38,323 bases of DNA from JANPEZ01 sp031423155. Its GTDB lineage: Bacteria > Actinomycetota > UBA4738 > HRBIN12. The translations under genes and the position numbers were made by a program. Below the pieces are notes generated by a model. The model searched no databases and was not told the DNA's origin. It saw only the letters and a list, made by a program, of their open reading frames with translations. The DNA lies in assembly GCA_031423155.1 (NCBI GenBank), contig JANPEZ010000017.1:1-38323 (forward strand), read 5' to 3'. Positions 31,601 through 38,323 of this stretch are shown piece by piece (within the stretch, counting starts at the first letter, position 1; every line of letters starts with the position of its first letter).

Positions 31601-32190
31601 CCGACCAGGATGAAGTGCGCGGGATAGCCCGGCACTACCTTTCGAGCGCCGCCGAGACGTTGCTGCGCGTCGAGGCCGAGTGTCTCGACGATGTCTTGGC
31701 GGCCGTGGCCGCCATCGTGGTCTCGGTCCGCGCCGGCGGCAAGATGTTGATCTGCGGGAACGGTGGCAGCGCCGCCGACGCTCAGCATCTGGCTACCGAG
31801 TTCGTCTCGACGCTGACGCTCGATCATCCGCGGCCTTCGATCGCGGCGGTGGCCCTGACGACCGACACGTCCGCCCTGACCGCCATCGCCAACGACTTCG
31901 GCGTGGAGGGCATGTTCTCGCGTCAGGTCGAGGCCCTGGGGCGCACGGGAGACGTCCTCATAGCGATCTCGACCAGCGGCGATTCGGCGAACGTCCTGCG
32001 GGCGGCGGAGAAGGCCCGGGAACTCGGCCTGGGCGTGATCGCGCTGACAGGCGAGTCGGGAGGAAGACTGGCGGGCAAGGCCGACGTCTCGGTGAAGGTG
32101 CCCTCTACCGTGACTGCCCACATCCAGGAATCTCACCTGGCGATCGAGCAACTGATCGCACTTCTGGTCGAGCGCGAGCTGTATCCGTAA
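31597..32190 (+). CDS. gmhA: Sedoheptulose 7-phosphate isomerase (SIS domain)
   Basis: Converts sedoheptulose 7-phosphate to D-glycero-D-manno-heptose 7-phosphate, the first step of the heptose pathway; 197 aa, family length. LICGNGGSAADAQHLATEFV near residue 51 is the phosphosugar-binding GNGGS block, ISTSGDSANVLRAAEKA near 122 is the SIS motif, and the helix HIQESHLAIEQLIALLVE near 174 carries a His active-site residue. ATG overlaps the gmhB stop (ATGA). The final activating enzyme (HddC or HldE-like) is not in the window. Confidence 0.93.
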   Translation: MTDQDEVRGIARHYLSSAAETLLRVEAECLDDVLAAVAAIVVSVRAGGKMLICGNGGSAADAQHLATEFVSTLTLDHPRPSIAAVALTTDTSALTAIANDFGVEGMFSRQVEALGRTGDVLIAISTSGDSANVLRAAEKARELGLGVIALTGESGGRLAGKADVSVKVPSTVTAHIQESHLAIEQLIALLVERELYP

Positions 32191-32301
32191 AGTTCTGTCG
32201 GTGGCGGCCGTCACCATGGCCGCATGGAAGACAAGCTTGACTCTCGAACACACGTTCGATACGGTGCCGGTCCGCCCCTCCCCACGGCAGGAAAGGCCCG
32301 G

Positions 32302-33960
32302 ATGCTCGCCGAACCGCTTCAGGCCACCCTGGACGAGGCCATCCCGCTCTCGGAGGTGACCTTCTGCATCGTCGACCTGGAGACGACCGGCGGCTCGCCG
32401 AGCGACTCGCGGATAACCGAGATCGGCGCGGTGAAGTACCTGGGCGGCGAGAAGATCGGGACCTTCTCATCCCTCGTGAACCCCATGGAGCCCATCCCGC
32501 ACTACATCGCGCACATGACCGGGATCGACGACTTCATGGTGGCCGACGAGCCTCCGATCGAACTCGTGCTTCCCGGGCTGGTCGAGTTCCTCAGGGGTAC
32601 GGTCTTCGTCGCCCACAACGCCGGTTTCGACTTCTCGTTCCTGAACGTGGCGCTGCAGCGGTTGGACTACGAGCCGCTGCCGCCTCCCCCGGTCTGTACG
32701 GCCAAGCTGGCGCGTCGGGTCGTCTGGCCCGACGTTCCCAACGTGAAGCTTCAGACACTTGCCAGGTACTTCCGCACGCGCGTGCAACCGGTGCACCGGG
32801 CGCTCGCGGACGCCGAAGCTACGGCGGAGGTTCTCCACGGACTGCTCAACCTGGGCGGCAGCTTGGGGATCTTGACGCTCGGAGATCTTCGAGCGGCGGT
32901 GCGGGCTCGCGGACGCCCCAACTTCGGCAAGATCGGACTGGCCGACGAACTGCCGCACGCTCCGGGCGTCTACCTCTTCCGCGGTCGTGATGGTCGAGTG
33001 CTGTACGTCGGCAAGTCGAAGGATCTGCGCTCCAGGGTCAAGAGTTACTTCTACGGGGACAGCCGCAAGAAGATCGCCGACCTGTTGAGTGAGGCGGCTT
33101 CGGTGGACGGAATCGAGTGCGCGACCGAACTCGAGGCCCTCGTGGTCGAGGCCCGCCTGATCCGGCGGCACGAGCCCAATTACAACCGCCAGGGCAAGTC
33201 CTGGCGGCGGTACGCCTACCTGAAGTTCGACCCTTCGGAGGCCTTCCCTCGCGTGAAGGTCACCCGTGAGCCTCGTCCGGACGGGGCGACTTATCTGGGT
33301 CCGTTCGGCAACAGCGCGCGTGCTCGCCTGGCCAAGGAGGCTCTGGAAGAGGTCTTCCAGGTCAGGCGTTGCACGCGCGCCATGTCTGCGCGAACTCGCT
33401 TCGCGCCCTGCGCCCTGGCCGACATGGGCAGGTGCCTTGCGCCCTGCGACGGGCGCGTCGGCCCCGACCGTTACGGAGAGCTCGCCCGAGCCCTCATCTC
33501 CTCCCTAGATGCGCCGGGCGGGCTCCTCGAAGCGGTCGAGGCAAGGATGAACACGCTCGCCGGCCAGGAGCGCTACGAGGAGGCGGCCATGACGCGCGAC
33601 CGGCTTCGAGCGCTAGCCGAGGGGCTTTCCAGGGCTCGCTCGGACGCCTGGCTCGTCGGAGCGGGCGCCCTGACCCTTCGTGACCTGGAGGGAGGAATTC
33701 TGCCGTTCGACGGAGGATCCCTCGTCCGCGGCGACGGAGCCGAGCCGATATCGCTGCCCTGCCCTCGCGAGCGCGCCGATGAGCTCGCCGCCGTCCGAAG
33801 ATGGCTGACCAGACACCCGGTCGGCCTCGAGTCATCGACCGGGCCATTGGCAGAACCGGTTGACGGAGGGGCGCAGATCGCGGCCGTGCTCGCCAGGGTT
33901 CGGCAGGCCGACCTTCTCCCTTTGACCCGCCGAGCGGGTCAGCAGGAGCCGGAAAGGTGA
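32302..33960 (+). CDS. DEDD exonuclease fused to a UvrC-like GIY-YIG nuclease
   Basis: 552 aa. The N-terminal DnaQ-like exonuclease has CIVDLETTGG near residue 22 (Exo I), AHNAGFDFSFLN near 102 (Exo II) and HRALADAEATAEVL near 163 (Exo III). The GIY-YIG nuclease at about 220-310 reads GVYLFRGRDGRVLYVGKSKDLRSRVKSYF-like, with a Cys-rich insertion after it (CTRAM...CAL...CLAPCDGR) and a UvrB-contact-like helix (QERYEEAAMTRDRL). This fusion is characteristic of actinobacteria (mycobacterial Rv2191 type) and probably acts in repair. The ATG at 32302 has GGAAAGG upstream; the frame to 32224 has no RBS. Confidence 0.9.
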   Translation: MLAEPLQATLDEAIPLSEVTFCIVDLETTGGSPSDSRITEIGAVKYLGGEKIGTFSSLVNPMEPIPHYIAHMTGIDDFMVADEPPIELVLPGLVEFLRGTVFVAHNAGFDFSFLNVALQRLDYEPLPPPPVCTAKLARRVVWPDVPNVKLQTLARYFRTRVQPVHRALADAEATAEVLHGLLNLGGSLGILTLGDLRAAVRARGRPNFGKIGLADELPHAPGVYLFRGRDGRVLYVGKSKDLRSRVKSYFYGDSRKKIADLLSEAASVDGIECATELEALVVEARLIRRHEPNYNRQGKSWRRYAYLKFDPSEAFPRVKVTREPRPDGATYLGPFGNSARARLAKEALEEVFQVRRCTRAMSARTRFAPCALADMGRCLAPCDGRVGPDRYGELARALISSLDAPGGLLEAVEARMNTLAGQERYEEAAMTRDRLRALAEGLSRARSDAWLVGAGALTLRDLEGGILPFDGGSLVRGDGAEPISLPCPRERADELAAVRRWLTRHPVGLESSTGPLAEPVDGGAQIAAVLARVRQADLLPLTRRAGQQEPER

Positions 33961-34035
33961 GCAGGAGCCACCGGGTTGCGCCTCTGCCCTAAGGGTCATA
34001 AGTTCTTGGCTCTCGCCGACCAAGGAGGGCAACCG

Positions 34036-34284
34036 ATGCCTGAGTTCATGGACGTGCACCGCAGCATGAAAGGTGTCACCTCCGAGCTTCTGAACGAGGC
34101 CCACAACGCCGACCTGGCCATCCAGGACGAGGAAGGCGTGAATTTCAAGCACGCTTGGGCCGACCCGGTGACCGGGATGGTCTTCTGCCTGTCCGAGGGC
34201 CCGAGCGCCGATGCCGTCCAGCGCATCCACGAACGGGCGGGCCATCCGGCCGACGACATCTACGAGGTGCCGGTCCAGGCCTGA
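34036..34284 (+). CDS. SCO4226-family (nickel-binding type) small protein
   Basis: 82 aa ferredoxin-like alpha/beta protein of the DUF4242 group, for which Streptomyces SCO4226 is the nickel-binding representative. The sequence follows the family closely: MPEFMDVHRSMKGVT at the N-terminus, HNADLAIQDEEGVNF near 23, AWADPVTGMVFCLSEGPSAD near 42, and IHERAGHPADDIYEVP at the end. The His residues and Cys are the likely metal ligands. Start chosen at 34036, with GGAGGG upstream; an in-frame extension to 33976 lacks support. Nothing nearby indicates a nickel enzyme. Confidence 0.9.
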   Translation: MPEFMDVHRSMKGVTSELLNEAHNADLAIQDEEGVNFKHAWADPVTGMVFCLSEGPSADAVQRIHERAGHPADDIYEVPVQA

Positions 34285-34316
34285 GATATCCGACGGGCTC
34301 GAACCGGAGCCTTGGA

Positions 34317-34322
34317 TAGACT
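34317..34322 (+). promoter_or_regulatory. -10 box of the thiolase gene
   Basis: TAGACT on plus, 7 bases before the ATG at 34330; no Shine-Dalgarno is present, consistent with a leaderless transcript. Confidence 0.45.
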
Positions 34323-34329
34323 GAGCGGC

Positions 34330-35502
34330 ATGGAACGTGCCGTCATCATCGAAGGTGCGCGCACGCCGATAGGCAGGTTCCTGGGATCCTTCGCGGACAC
34401 GACAACCGTGGAGCTCGGGACGATGGCCGCGGTCGAGGCGATGCGCCGTGCGGACATCGAGCCCGGGGCGGTCGACCAGACGATCGTGGGCCATGCCCGC
34501 CAAGCCGGGAACGGACCGAATACGGGACGGCAAGTCTCGGTCAAGGCCGGTGTGCCGATCGAGGTCGGCGCCTTCAACGTGAACATCGCCTGCGGCTCCG
34601 GGATGAAGGCCGTTCAGCTGGCCGCCCAGCAGATCATGCTCGGAGACTCCGAGGTCGTTCTGGCAGGTGGCATGGAGAACATGACGCGCGTCCCCTTCAT
34701 GCTGGACAGGATGCGAACGGGCTACCGGATGGGCGATGCGACCGTCTACGACGGCATGTACCGCGACGGCCTGCTCGACCCCCTCTGCGGGCTCATCATG
34801 GGAGAGACCGCCGAGAATCTCGTCGAGATGTACGACATCTCGCGCGAGGAGCAAGACGCGTTCGCCCTGGAGTCTCAGCAGAAGGCCGCGGTCGGCAGAG
34901 CCGCGCGAGCCCCCGAGATATTTCCCGTCGAGGTCGAGTCGGGAAAGGGAACCATCGCCGTCACCGACGATGAGCACGTTCGGCCGGATGCCACGATGGG
35001 AACGCTGGCCAAGCTCTCCCCGGTTTTCAAAGAGGGCGGCAGCGTTACCGCCGGCAACTCGAGCGGCATCACGGACGGCGCTGCCGCCATGGTCCTGATG
35101 AGCGAGTCGCGCGCCAAGGCCGAGGGGCGGGAGCCGCTGGCACGCATCGTCGGCATGAGCTGGGCGGGCGTCGACCCGAAGATCATGGGCATCGGCCCGG
35201 TCCCGGCCACGAAGAGGGTGCTCGACAGAACCGGCCTGTCGCTGGAAGACATGGACCTGATAGAGATCAACGAGGCCTTCGCGGCCCAGATCATCGCCTG
35301 CGAACGCGAGATGAAATTCGACAGGGACAAGCTGAACACCAAGGGCGGCGGCATCTCGCTCGGGCACCCGATCGGCATGAGCGGCGCCCGCCTGATCCTC
35401 ACGATGGCCTACGAGATGCGCGAGCGAGGACTCTCTCTTGGCCTTGCGACGCTGTGCATCTCGGGCGGGCAGGGTCTGGCCGTCGTCCTCGAGCGCGACT
35501 GA
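34330..35502 (+). CDS. Acetyl-CoA acetyltransferase (thiolase)
   Basis: Condenses or cleaves acyl-CoA; 390 aa, family length. The nucleophile Cys88 lies in NIACGSGMKAVQLA, GGMENMTRVPF is near 113, and the C-terminal pair is GHPIGMSGAR (His, near 347) and CISGGQG (Cys, near 377). EINEAFAAQ near 314 is the usual loop. Chain-length preference (acetoacetyl-CoA or longer) cannot be read from this. Only the stand-alone RAM protein follows on the strand; no hydratase or dehydrogenase is near. The start is set by MERAVIIEGARTP and the adjacent -10 box. Confidence 0.94.
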   Translation: MERAVIIEGARTPIGRFLGSFADTTTVELGTMAAVEAMRRADIEPGAVDQTIVGHARQAGNGPNTGRQVSVKAGVPIEVGAFNVNIACGSGMKAVQLAAQQIMLGDSEVVLAGGMENMTRVPFMLDRMRTGYRMGDATVYDGMYRDGLLDPLCGLIMGETAENLVEMYDISREEQDAFALESQQKAAVGRAARAPEIFPVEVESGKGTIAVTDDEHVRPDATMGTLAKLSPVFKEGGSVTAGNSSGITDGAAAMVLMSESRAKAEGREPLARIVGMSWAGVDPKIMGIGPVPATKRVLDRTGLSLEDMDLIEINEAFAAQIIACEREMKFDRDKLNTKGGGISLGHPIGMSGARLILTMAYEMRERGLSLGLATLCISGGQGLAVVLERD

Positions 35503-35515
35503 GGGGAGGTTTCTG

Positions 35516-35803
35516 ATGAGCGTGCACGCCGTGGTCCTCATCCACTGCCAGATCGACGAGATACCCGAGGCCGCCCAGGCGATCGCGGATATCTCCGGAG
35601 TGACGGAGGTCTACTCGGTCGCAGGCGAAGTCGACCTCGTCGCGATAGTCCGCGTCGCCGAGCACGACGAGCTCGCCAAGGTCATCCCCGGCGGCATCGC
35701 CAAGGTCGGCGGGGTCGAGCGAACCGAGACCCTGATCAGCTTCCAGGTCTATTCCAAACACGACTTGGAGCGCCTGTTCAGCGTCGGCTTCGAAGAAGGC
35801 TAG
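35516..35803 (+). CDS. Stand-alone Lrp/AsnC-type ligand-binding (RAM) domain protein
   Basis: 95 aa consisting only of the alpha/beta sandwich that binds amino acids or other ligands in Lrp/AsnC regulators: AVVLIHCQIDEI, then DISGVTEVYSVAGEVDLVAIVRV, then a C-terminal strand (TETLISFQVYSK). No helix-turn-helix is present, so it is not a complete regulator; it may oligomerise with full-length homologues or act on an enzyme. ATG at 35516 with GGGGAGG upstream, 13 bases after the thiolase, implying co-transcription. Confidence 0.9.
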   Translation: MSVHAVVLIHCQIDEIPEAAQAIADISGVTEVYSVAGEVDLVAIVRVAEHDELAKVIPGGIAKVGGVERTETLISFQVYSKHDLERLFSVGFEEG

Positions 35804-35812
35804 GTTCCGCCC

Positions 35813-36172
35813 TCAGGCGGGCCAGGCAACCGCTATCGGCAGGGCGGTGCGTCCCCAATCCGTCAGGTCTTCCTTGTCTCTCTCCGTGTACTTCTGGACC
35901 AGGAGCAGGCGCGCCAGTGCATCCTCGTCGGTACCGGCTTGGATCACGCGCGCGCGGGTCGTGCGTTTGAGCTCGCCGATCTTCAAGATGACATCGGGCG
36001 AGATCATCAGGTTTCGGACCCAATCCGAGCGATCACCGTCTCCCGCCAGCATGTAGACGGTCTCGCCTTCGATCGCGAACCAGACCTCGATCTCGTGAGG
36101 AGAGCCGCTCATCCGACCGGTGGTCGTCAGGTAGGCGAAATCCAGGTCCGCCGGATCGCGCTCCGCGGTCAC
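35813..36172 (-). CDS. Deazaflavin (F420)/FMN-dependent nitroreductase-type protein
   Basis: 119 aa split-barrel protein of the DUF385/Ddn group. The N-terminus reads FAYLTTTGRMSGSPHEIEVWF, the standard opening strand set, followed by VYMLAGDGDRSDWVRNL, the cofactor phosphate region, and a C-terminal helix with LLLVQKYTERD. In actinobacteria such proteins use F420. Substrate unknown. The GTG start overlaps the stop of the 35-residue membrane peptide (GTGA), making it the last gene of a five-gene minus-strand operon. Confidence 0.85.
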   Translation of the reverse strand: MTAERDPADLDFAYLTTTGRMSGSPHEIEVWFAIEGETVYMLAGDGDRSDWVRNLMISPDVILKIGELKRTTRARVIQAGTDEDALARLLLVQKYTERDKEDLTDWGRTALPIAVAWPA

Positions 36173-36276
36173 CGGGTCGCCCAGACGATCAATCCGATGA
36201 AGACGAGCGCGGCCGAGATGAGCATGATCCAGTCGGCTCTCTTGATCCTGCCCGGCTGCTGGTAGTTGAATCCCAT
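36169..36276 (-). CDS. Small membrane peptide (35 aa)
   Basis: Begins MGFNYQQPGRIKRADW and has one hydrophobic helix from about residue 17 to 32 (IMLISAALVFIGLIV), ending ATR. It starts one base after the upstream gene's stop and its TGA overlaps the next gene's GTG, so it fits exactly into the operon and reads through in a coding-like way. No family recognised. It may anchor or regulate a neighbour at the membrane. Confidence 0.6.
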   Translation of the reverse strand: MGFNYQQPGRIKRADWIMLISAALVFIGLIVWATR

Positions 36277-36277
36277 G

Positions 36278-36475
36278 TCAGATCCTGTAGTACTCGCGGA
36301 ACTTCTCGGGCGAGAGCCAGTAGATGTGCTGGCGCACGGTGGAAGCGTACGTTCGGGCTTCGGCCGCGCTGCGACAGACCCGCTCGGCGACCAAGTGACC
36401 GGCGGGGTCGCGGATCACGACGCGCCAGCCGCTGGAATCTTCCAGCGCAACTTCGTAACCGTTCTCGCCGGCCAC
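36278..36475 (-). CDS. Small hypothetical protein (65 aa)
   Basis: Not recognised. Begins with GTG, two bases after the upstream TAA. A beta-like half (YEVALEDSSGWRVVIRDPAGHLVAERV) is followed by a helix (SAAEARTYASTVRQHIYW) and an aromatic/basic tail (KFREYYRI). Single Cys. No membrane segment. Position in a tight operon with four others, and codon use like its neighbours, support that it is real. Confidence 0.7.
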   Translation of the reverse strand: MAGENGYEVALEDSSGWRVVIRDPAGHLVAERVCRSAAEARTYASTVRQHIYWLSPEKFREYYRI

Positions 36476-36477
36476 CG

Positions 36478-36765
36478 TTATCCCTGGCGGATCGGCTGCT
36501 TCTGGAGCCGGTCCAGTTGAGCGCGGAGCGGCGCGAAGATCGATTCCTGCGAGAGGGTCAACTCCGGCGAGAGATCCGCGAGCTTGGCCAGGGCGCCCTC
36601 AAGCTCGTTTCCGGCCCTCTGCGCGTCTCGCAACGCATCCACCAGCGTTACGGCGTAGTCGGCATTGAACGGCTCGCCATCCCAGGGGCATCCGCCACCG
36701 GCCAGGACGACCTGTTCGGCCATGAAATCCCGGCCGTCACGCCGGCAGGTTCCGTTGATCTTCAC
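36478..36765 (-). CDS. Hypothetical protein with a Cys/CPWDG motif (95 aa)
   Basis: Not assigned. The N-terminal third has CRRDGRDFMAEQVVLAGGGC followed by PWDGEPF, resembling one half of a zinc-binding knuckle (two Cys only). The rest is helical and Leu/Ala-rich (LVDALRDAQRAGNELEGALAKLADL; APLRAQLDRLQKQ). I have an impression of similar actinobacterial proteins with a fuller Cys set, which I cannot verify. GTG at 36765 overlaps the stop of the receiver-like gene (GTGA) and has GGAGAG upstream, so the frame up to 36870 is not used. Confidence 0.75.
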   Translation of the reverse strand: MKINGTCRRDGRDFMAEQVVLAGGGCPWDGEPFNADYAVTLVDALRDAQRAGNELEGALAKLADLSPELTLSQESIFAPLRAQLDRLQKQPIRQG

Positions 36766-37148
36766 GCGCTCTCCTTCTGAGTGATGAGTTCGAAGACCCG
36801 ATCGGCTAGGGCGAAGGGGTCGACCGGTCTGACGAACCAGGCGTCGGCTCCCGACCAGCGGGCGAGCCATTCGTCGTGCTTGCGTTCCAACAAGATGACG
36901 ATGATCCCTGTGAAGGGCTCCGGACTCTGGCGAAGCCCCTTGGCCAGTGAGAACGCCCCCTCGCGCGAGGCGATCTCGTCGGCGATGATCACATCGGGGC
37001 GGTCTCGAAGGGCCGCCTTCAGCCCGAGCTCTCCGTTGCGAGCCGCCCTGAAGGCAAGCTCCGTTCCGATACGCCGCTCGATGCTTCGCACGGCAAGAGC
37101 AGCCATCTCACGAGACTCGGGGTCGGGCGAAACCAGCAGTACGTTCAC
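36762..37148 (-). CDS. Atypical response-regulator receiver domain protein
   Basis: 128 aa, CheY-like fold without an output domain. The first acidic pocket reads VSPDPESRE; the phospho-acceptor position is in DVIIADEIAS (Asp near 56 kept); the usual Lys of the K-P motif is Arg in WFVRPVDPF near 108. The altered pocket suggests weak or no phosphorylation, as in pseudo-receivers. First gene of the minus-strand operon; no histidine kinase is close. The GTG start lies 7 bases after a TAGGAT box. Confidence 0.82.
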   Translation of the reverse strand: MNVLLVSPDPESREMAALAVRSIERRIGTELAFRAARNGELGLKAALRDRPDVIIADEIASREGAFSLAKGLRQSPEPFTGIIVILLERKHDEWLARWSGADAWFVRPVDPFALADRVFELITQKESA

Positions 37149-37155
37149 GCCCTGA

Positions 37156-37161
37156 ATCCTA
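37156..37161 (-). promoter_or_regulatory. -10 box of the receiver operon
   Basis: TAGGAT on the minus strand, 7 bases before the GTG at 37148; same box and spacing as the cysteine desulfurase gene on the other strand. Confidence 0.5.
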
Positions 37162-37258
37162 CCGCCTGGAGGATGCGTGCCCGGCCCGCCTGCGGGGGGT
37201 AGGCTCGCCTCGGCCCACCCGGGACCGTTCCGGGATATCTAAAAACGAGGAGGGAACC

Positions 37259-37942
37259 TTGGAGAACATCGGAAAAGCGATGGTGGCTGAGTTCGTCGCG
37301 ACCTTCGCACTCATCTTCATCGGAGCGGGTGCCGTCATCCAGTACTCCAATGGTGCGCTGGACCTGACCGGCGTGGCGTTGGCTCACGGCCTGGTGCTCG
37401 CGATCATGGTCTCGATCACGATGCACACGTCCGGCGGCGTGGTGAACCCCGCGGTCGCGATAGGGCTATGGGTTACGGGCAAACTCGAGACGGTGCGCGC
37501 GGCGCTATACATCGTCGCCGAGGTCGCCGGCGCGGTTGCAGGAGCCTTCCTGCTCAAGGCGATCATCCCGGCCGCACTCTTCGGTGGCGGCGGAGCCCCT
37601 GGCCTCGGACGCGAGATCTCGGCGGGCAAGGGAGTTCTTCTGGAAGCGGTCCTGACCTTCTTCCTGGTCTTCGCCGTGTTCGGGACCGCGGTCGACGATC
37701 GAGGCCCGTCTTCCAAGACCGCCGGACTAACGATCGGATTGGTGATCGCCTTCGACATCATGGCCTTCGGACCCCTGACGGGAGCGGCCATGAACCCGGC
37801 CCGCTGGTTCGGGCCGGCGCTGGCAGCCGGCGACTTCACGAACTGGTGGGTCTGGATCGTCGGACCGGTCTCGGGCAGCATCATCGCGGCCGTCACCTAC
37901 TGGGCGGTGTTCCTCAAGGGGAAGGAACCGGCCACTCCGTGA
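37259..37942 (+). CDS. Aquaporin / MIP-family channel
   Basis: 227 aa with six predicted membrane helices and two half-helix loops. The NPA boxes are SGGVVNPAVAIG near residue 59 and GAAMNPARWFGP near 178. In the first the usual SGGH-x-NPA His is Val, and the Arg of the selectivity filter (NPAR) is present. Water versus glycerol selectivity cannot be decided; the short length and absence of the NPARD Asp favour a water/small-solute channel. TTG start with GAGGAGGG upstream. A perfect GC hairpin follows the stop. Confidence 0.93.
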   Translation: MENIGKAMVAEFVATFALIFIGAGAVIQYSNGALDLTGVALAHGLVLAIMVSITMHTSGGVVNPAVAIGLWVTGKLETVRAALYIVAEVAGAVAGAFLLKAIIPAALFGGGGAPGLGREISAGKGVLLEAVLTFFLVFAVFGTAVDDRGPSSKTAGLTIGLVIAFDIMAFGPLTGAAMNPARWFGPALAAGDFTNWWVWIVGPVSGSIIAAVTYWAVFLKGKEPATP

Positions 37943-37949
37943 GCATCGA

Positions 37950-37976
37950 GGGGGCCGGCCCCATCGGCCGGCCCCC
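37950..37976 (+). terminator. GC-rich hairpin terminator after the aquaporin gene
   Basis: Arms GGGGGCCGGCC (37950-37960) and GGCCGGCCCCC (37966-37976) are perfectly complementary over 11 bases around a CCATC loop, starting 8 bases after the stop. No T-run follows, as is common for actinobacterial terminators. Confidence 0.65.
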
Positions 37977-37989
37977 GAACCGCCGAAGG

Positions 37990-37995
37990 TAGGAT
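37990..37995 (+). promoter_or_regulatory. -10 box of the cysteine desulfurase gene
   Basis: TAGGAT on plus, 7 bases before the ATG at 38003, directly downstream of the terminator hairpin. Confidence 0.5.
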
Positions 37996-38002
37996 TCCGC
38001 CG

Positions 38003-38323
38003 ATGACGGCAGACCTGTATCTCGACAGCGCCTCGGCGCTTCCGCTCTCCACCCAGGCTCGCGCCGCGTTCGTCGAGGCGCTGGACACGTTCGGCGACCC
38101 ACTTCACCTTCACGCGCCTGGTCGAAGCGCGCGCGCCCGCATCGACGAGGCGCGGGCGACGATCGCCGAGCACCTGCGTGCCCAGCCCGACGAGATCGTA
38201 TTCACATCGGGCGGAACCGAGTCGGTGGCCCTTGCGATATGGGGAGGCGTCCGGGCGGTTAGGGAACTCGGAACGCGGATCGTCGTGAGCGCGGTCGAGC
38301 ACCCGGCGGTCGGCGGGGTCTGC
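38003..38323 (+). CDS. Cysteine desulfurase (NifS/IscS family), 3' truncated by the window
   Basis: The first 107 codons of a class V aminotransferase. LYLDSASALPLS is the N-terminal strand (usually YLDNAATTP). HAPGRSARARIDEARATIAEHL is the first long helix region, and the PLP-phosphate site is FTSGGTESVALAIWG near residue 75. VVSAVEHPAV near 98 holds the His stacking on PLP. It probably mobilises sulfur from cysteine for Fe-S clusters, tRNA thiolation or the FdhD relay; the catalytic Lys and Cys lie outside the window. The divergence of the first motif (SAS for AAT) is mild. Confidence 0.88.
   Translation, partial: MTADLYLDSASALPLSTQARAAFVEALDTFGDPLHLHAPGRSARARIDEARATIAEHLRAQPDEIVFTSGGTESVALAIWGGVRAVRELGTRIVVSAVEHPAVGGVC

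Noticed and set aside
32205..32224. Inverted repeat GCGGCC...GGCCGC after gmhA as a terminator
   Set aside because: Only 6-base arms with an 8-base loop and no T-run; common by chance at this GC content.
33832..35541. 569-codon minus-strand frame opposite the thiolase
   Set aside because: Antisense shadow of the SCO4226-like and thiolase genes; no motif.
37221..37237. Imperfect dyad CCCGGGA...TTCCGGG before the aquaporin gene
   Set aside because: Arms mismatch in the centre and the element is not near a clear promoter; too weak to call an operator.
1..38323. Mobile elements, prophage, CRISPR arrays, tRNA or rRNA genes
   Set aside because: No transposase or integrase motif, no regularly spaced direct repeats, and no tRNA- or rRNA-like segment found by reading both strands; dense housekeeping coding throughout.

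Overview
The window is high-GC, gene-dense DNA from an actinobacterium. The evidence is a WhiB regulator, a PASTA-type Ser/Thr kinase, a PimB-like mannosyltransferase, F420/deazaflavin-type oxidoreductases, the actinobacterial exonuclease/UvrC-like fusion protein, an SCO4226-type protein, and an ArsA / SRPBCC / glucokinase / pimB neighbourhood. The lineage below phylum cannot be fixed from this window. I see no tRNA, rRNA, insertion sequence, CRISPR array or phage gene, and no gene-free stretch reaches 300 bases.

Layout. 1-5.2 kb: 3' part of a frameshifted PASTA kinase, endonuclease IV, a sulfite-oxidase-like molybdoenzyme with a threonine aldolase, phosphofructokinase and a small acidic protein. 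5.3-8.4 kb: a 45-residue membrane peptide, an EEP-fold phosphatase/nuclease, carbamate kinase and a cyclic-2,3-diphosphoglycerate-synthetase-like GTPase. 8.5-15.3 kb: an NAD-linked formate dehydrogenase locus with mobA and fdhD. Its catalytic gene is read through an in-frame TGA (13582-13584) as selenocysteine, with a SECIS hairpin directly downstream. Its N-terminal [4Fe-4S] domain is encoded separately, two genes further along. 15.4-23 kb: a tetrahydrofolate C1 block (fhs, fchA, ftcD, two tandem GcvT-like proteins, 5-formyl-THF cyclo-ligase), together with a lipoprotein and a DnaQ-like exonuclease. 23-28.6 kb: an LLM oxidoreductase that appears to use a CTG start, ROK glucokinase, a small Cys-pair protein, an ArsA-like ATPase, an SRPBCC protein, a zinc-ribbon membrane protein and a PimB-like glycosyltransferase. 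28.6-38.3 kb: YgfZ-like folate protein, WhiB, a heptose-phosphate trio (hddA-gmhB-gmhA), exonuclease/UvrC-like fusion, SCO4226-like protein, thiolase, stand-alone RAM domain, a minus-strand operon of very small proteins under an atypical receiver, an aquaporin, and the start of a cysteine desulfurase.

How they fit together. The central 8.5-23 kb reads as a one-carbon oxidation island. C1 units could enter tetrahydrofolate from formiminoglutamate (FtcD/FchA) or from methyl donors (GcvT-like proteins), leave as formate through Fhs run in reverse, and be oxidised to CO2 with NAD+ reduction by the selenoenzyme. MobA and FdhD would mature its molybdenum cofactor.

A second pattern is genome-wide in style. 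About 15 genes have a TANNNT-like -10 box 6-8 bases before the start codon, as expected for leaderless mRNAs. This pattern supports several small genes and several start choices made here.
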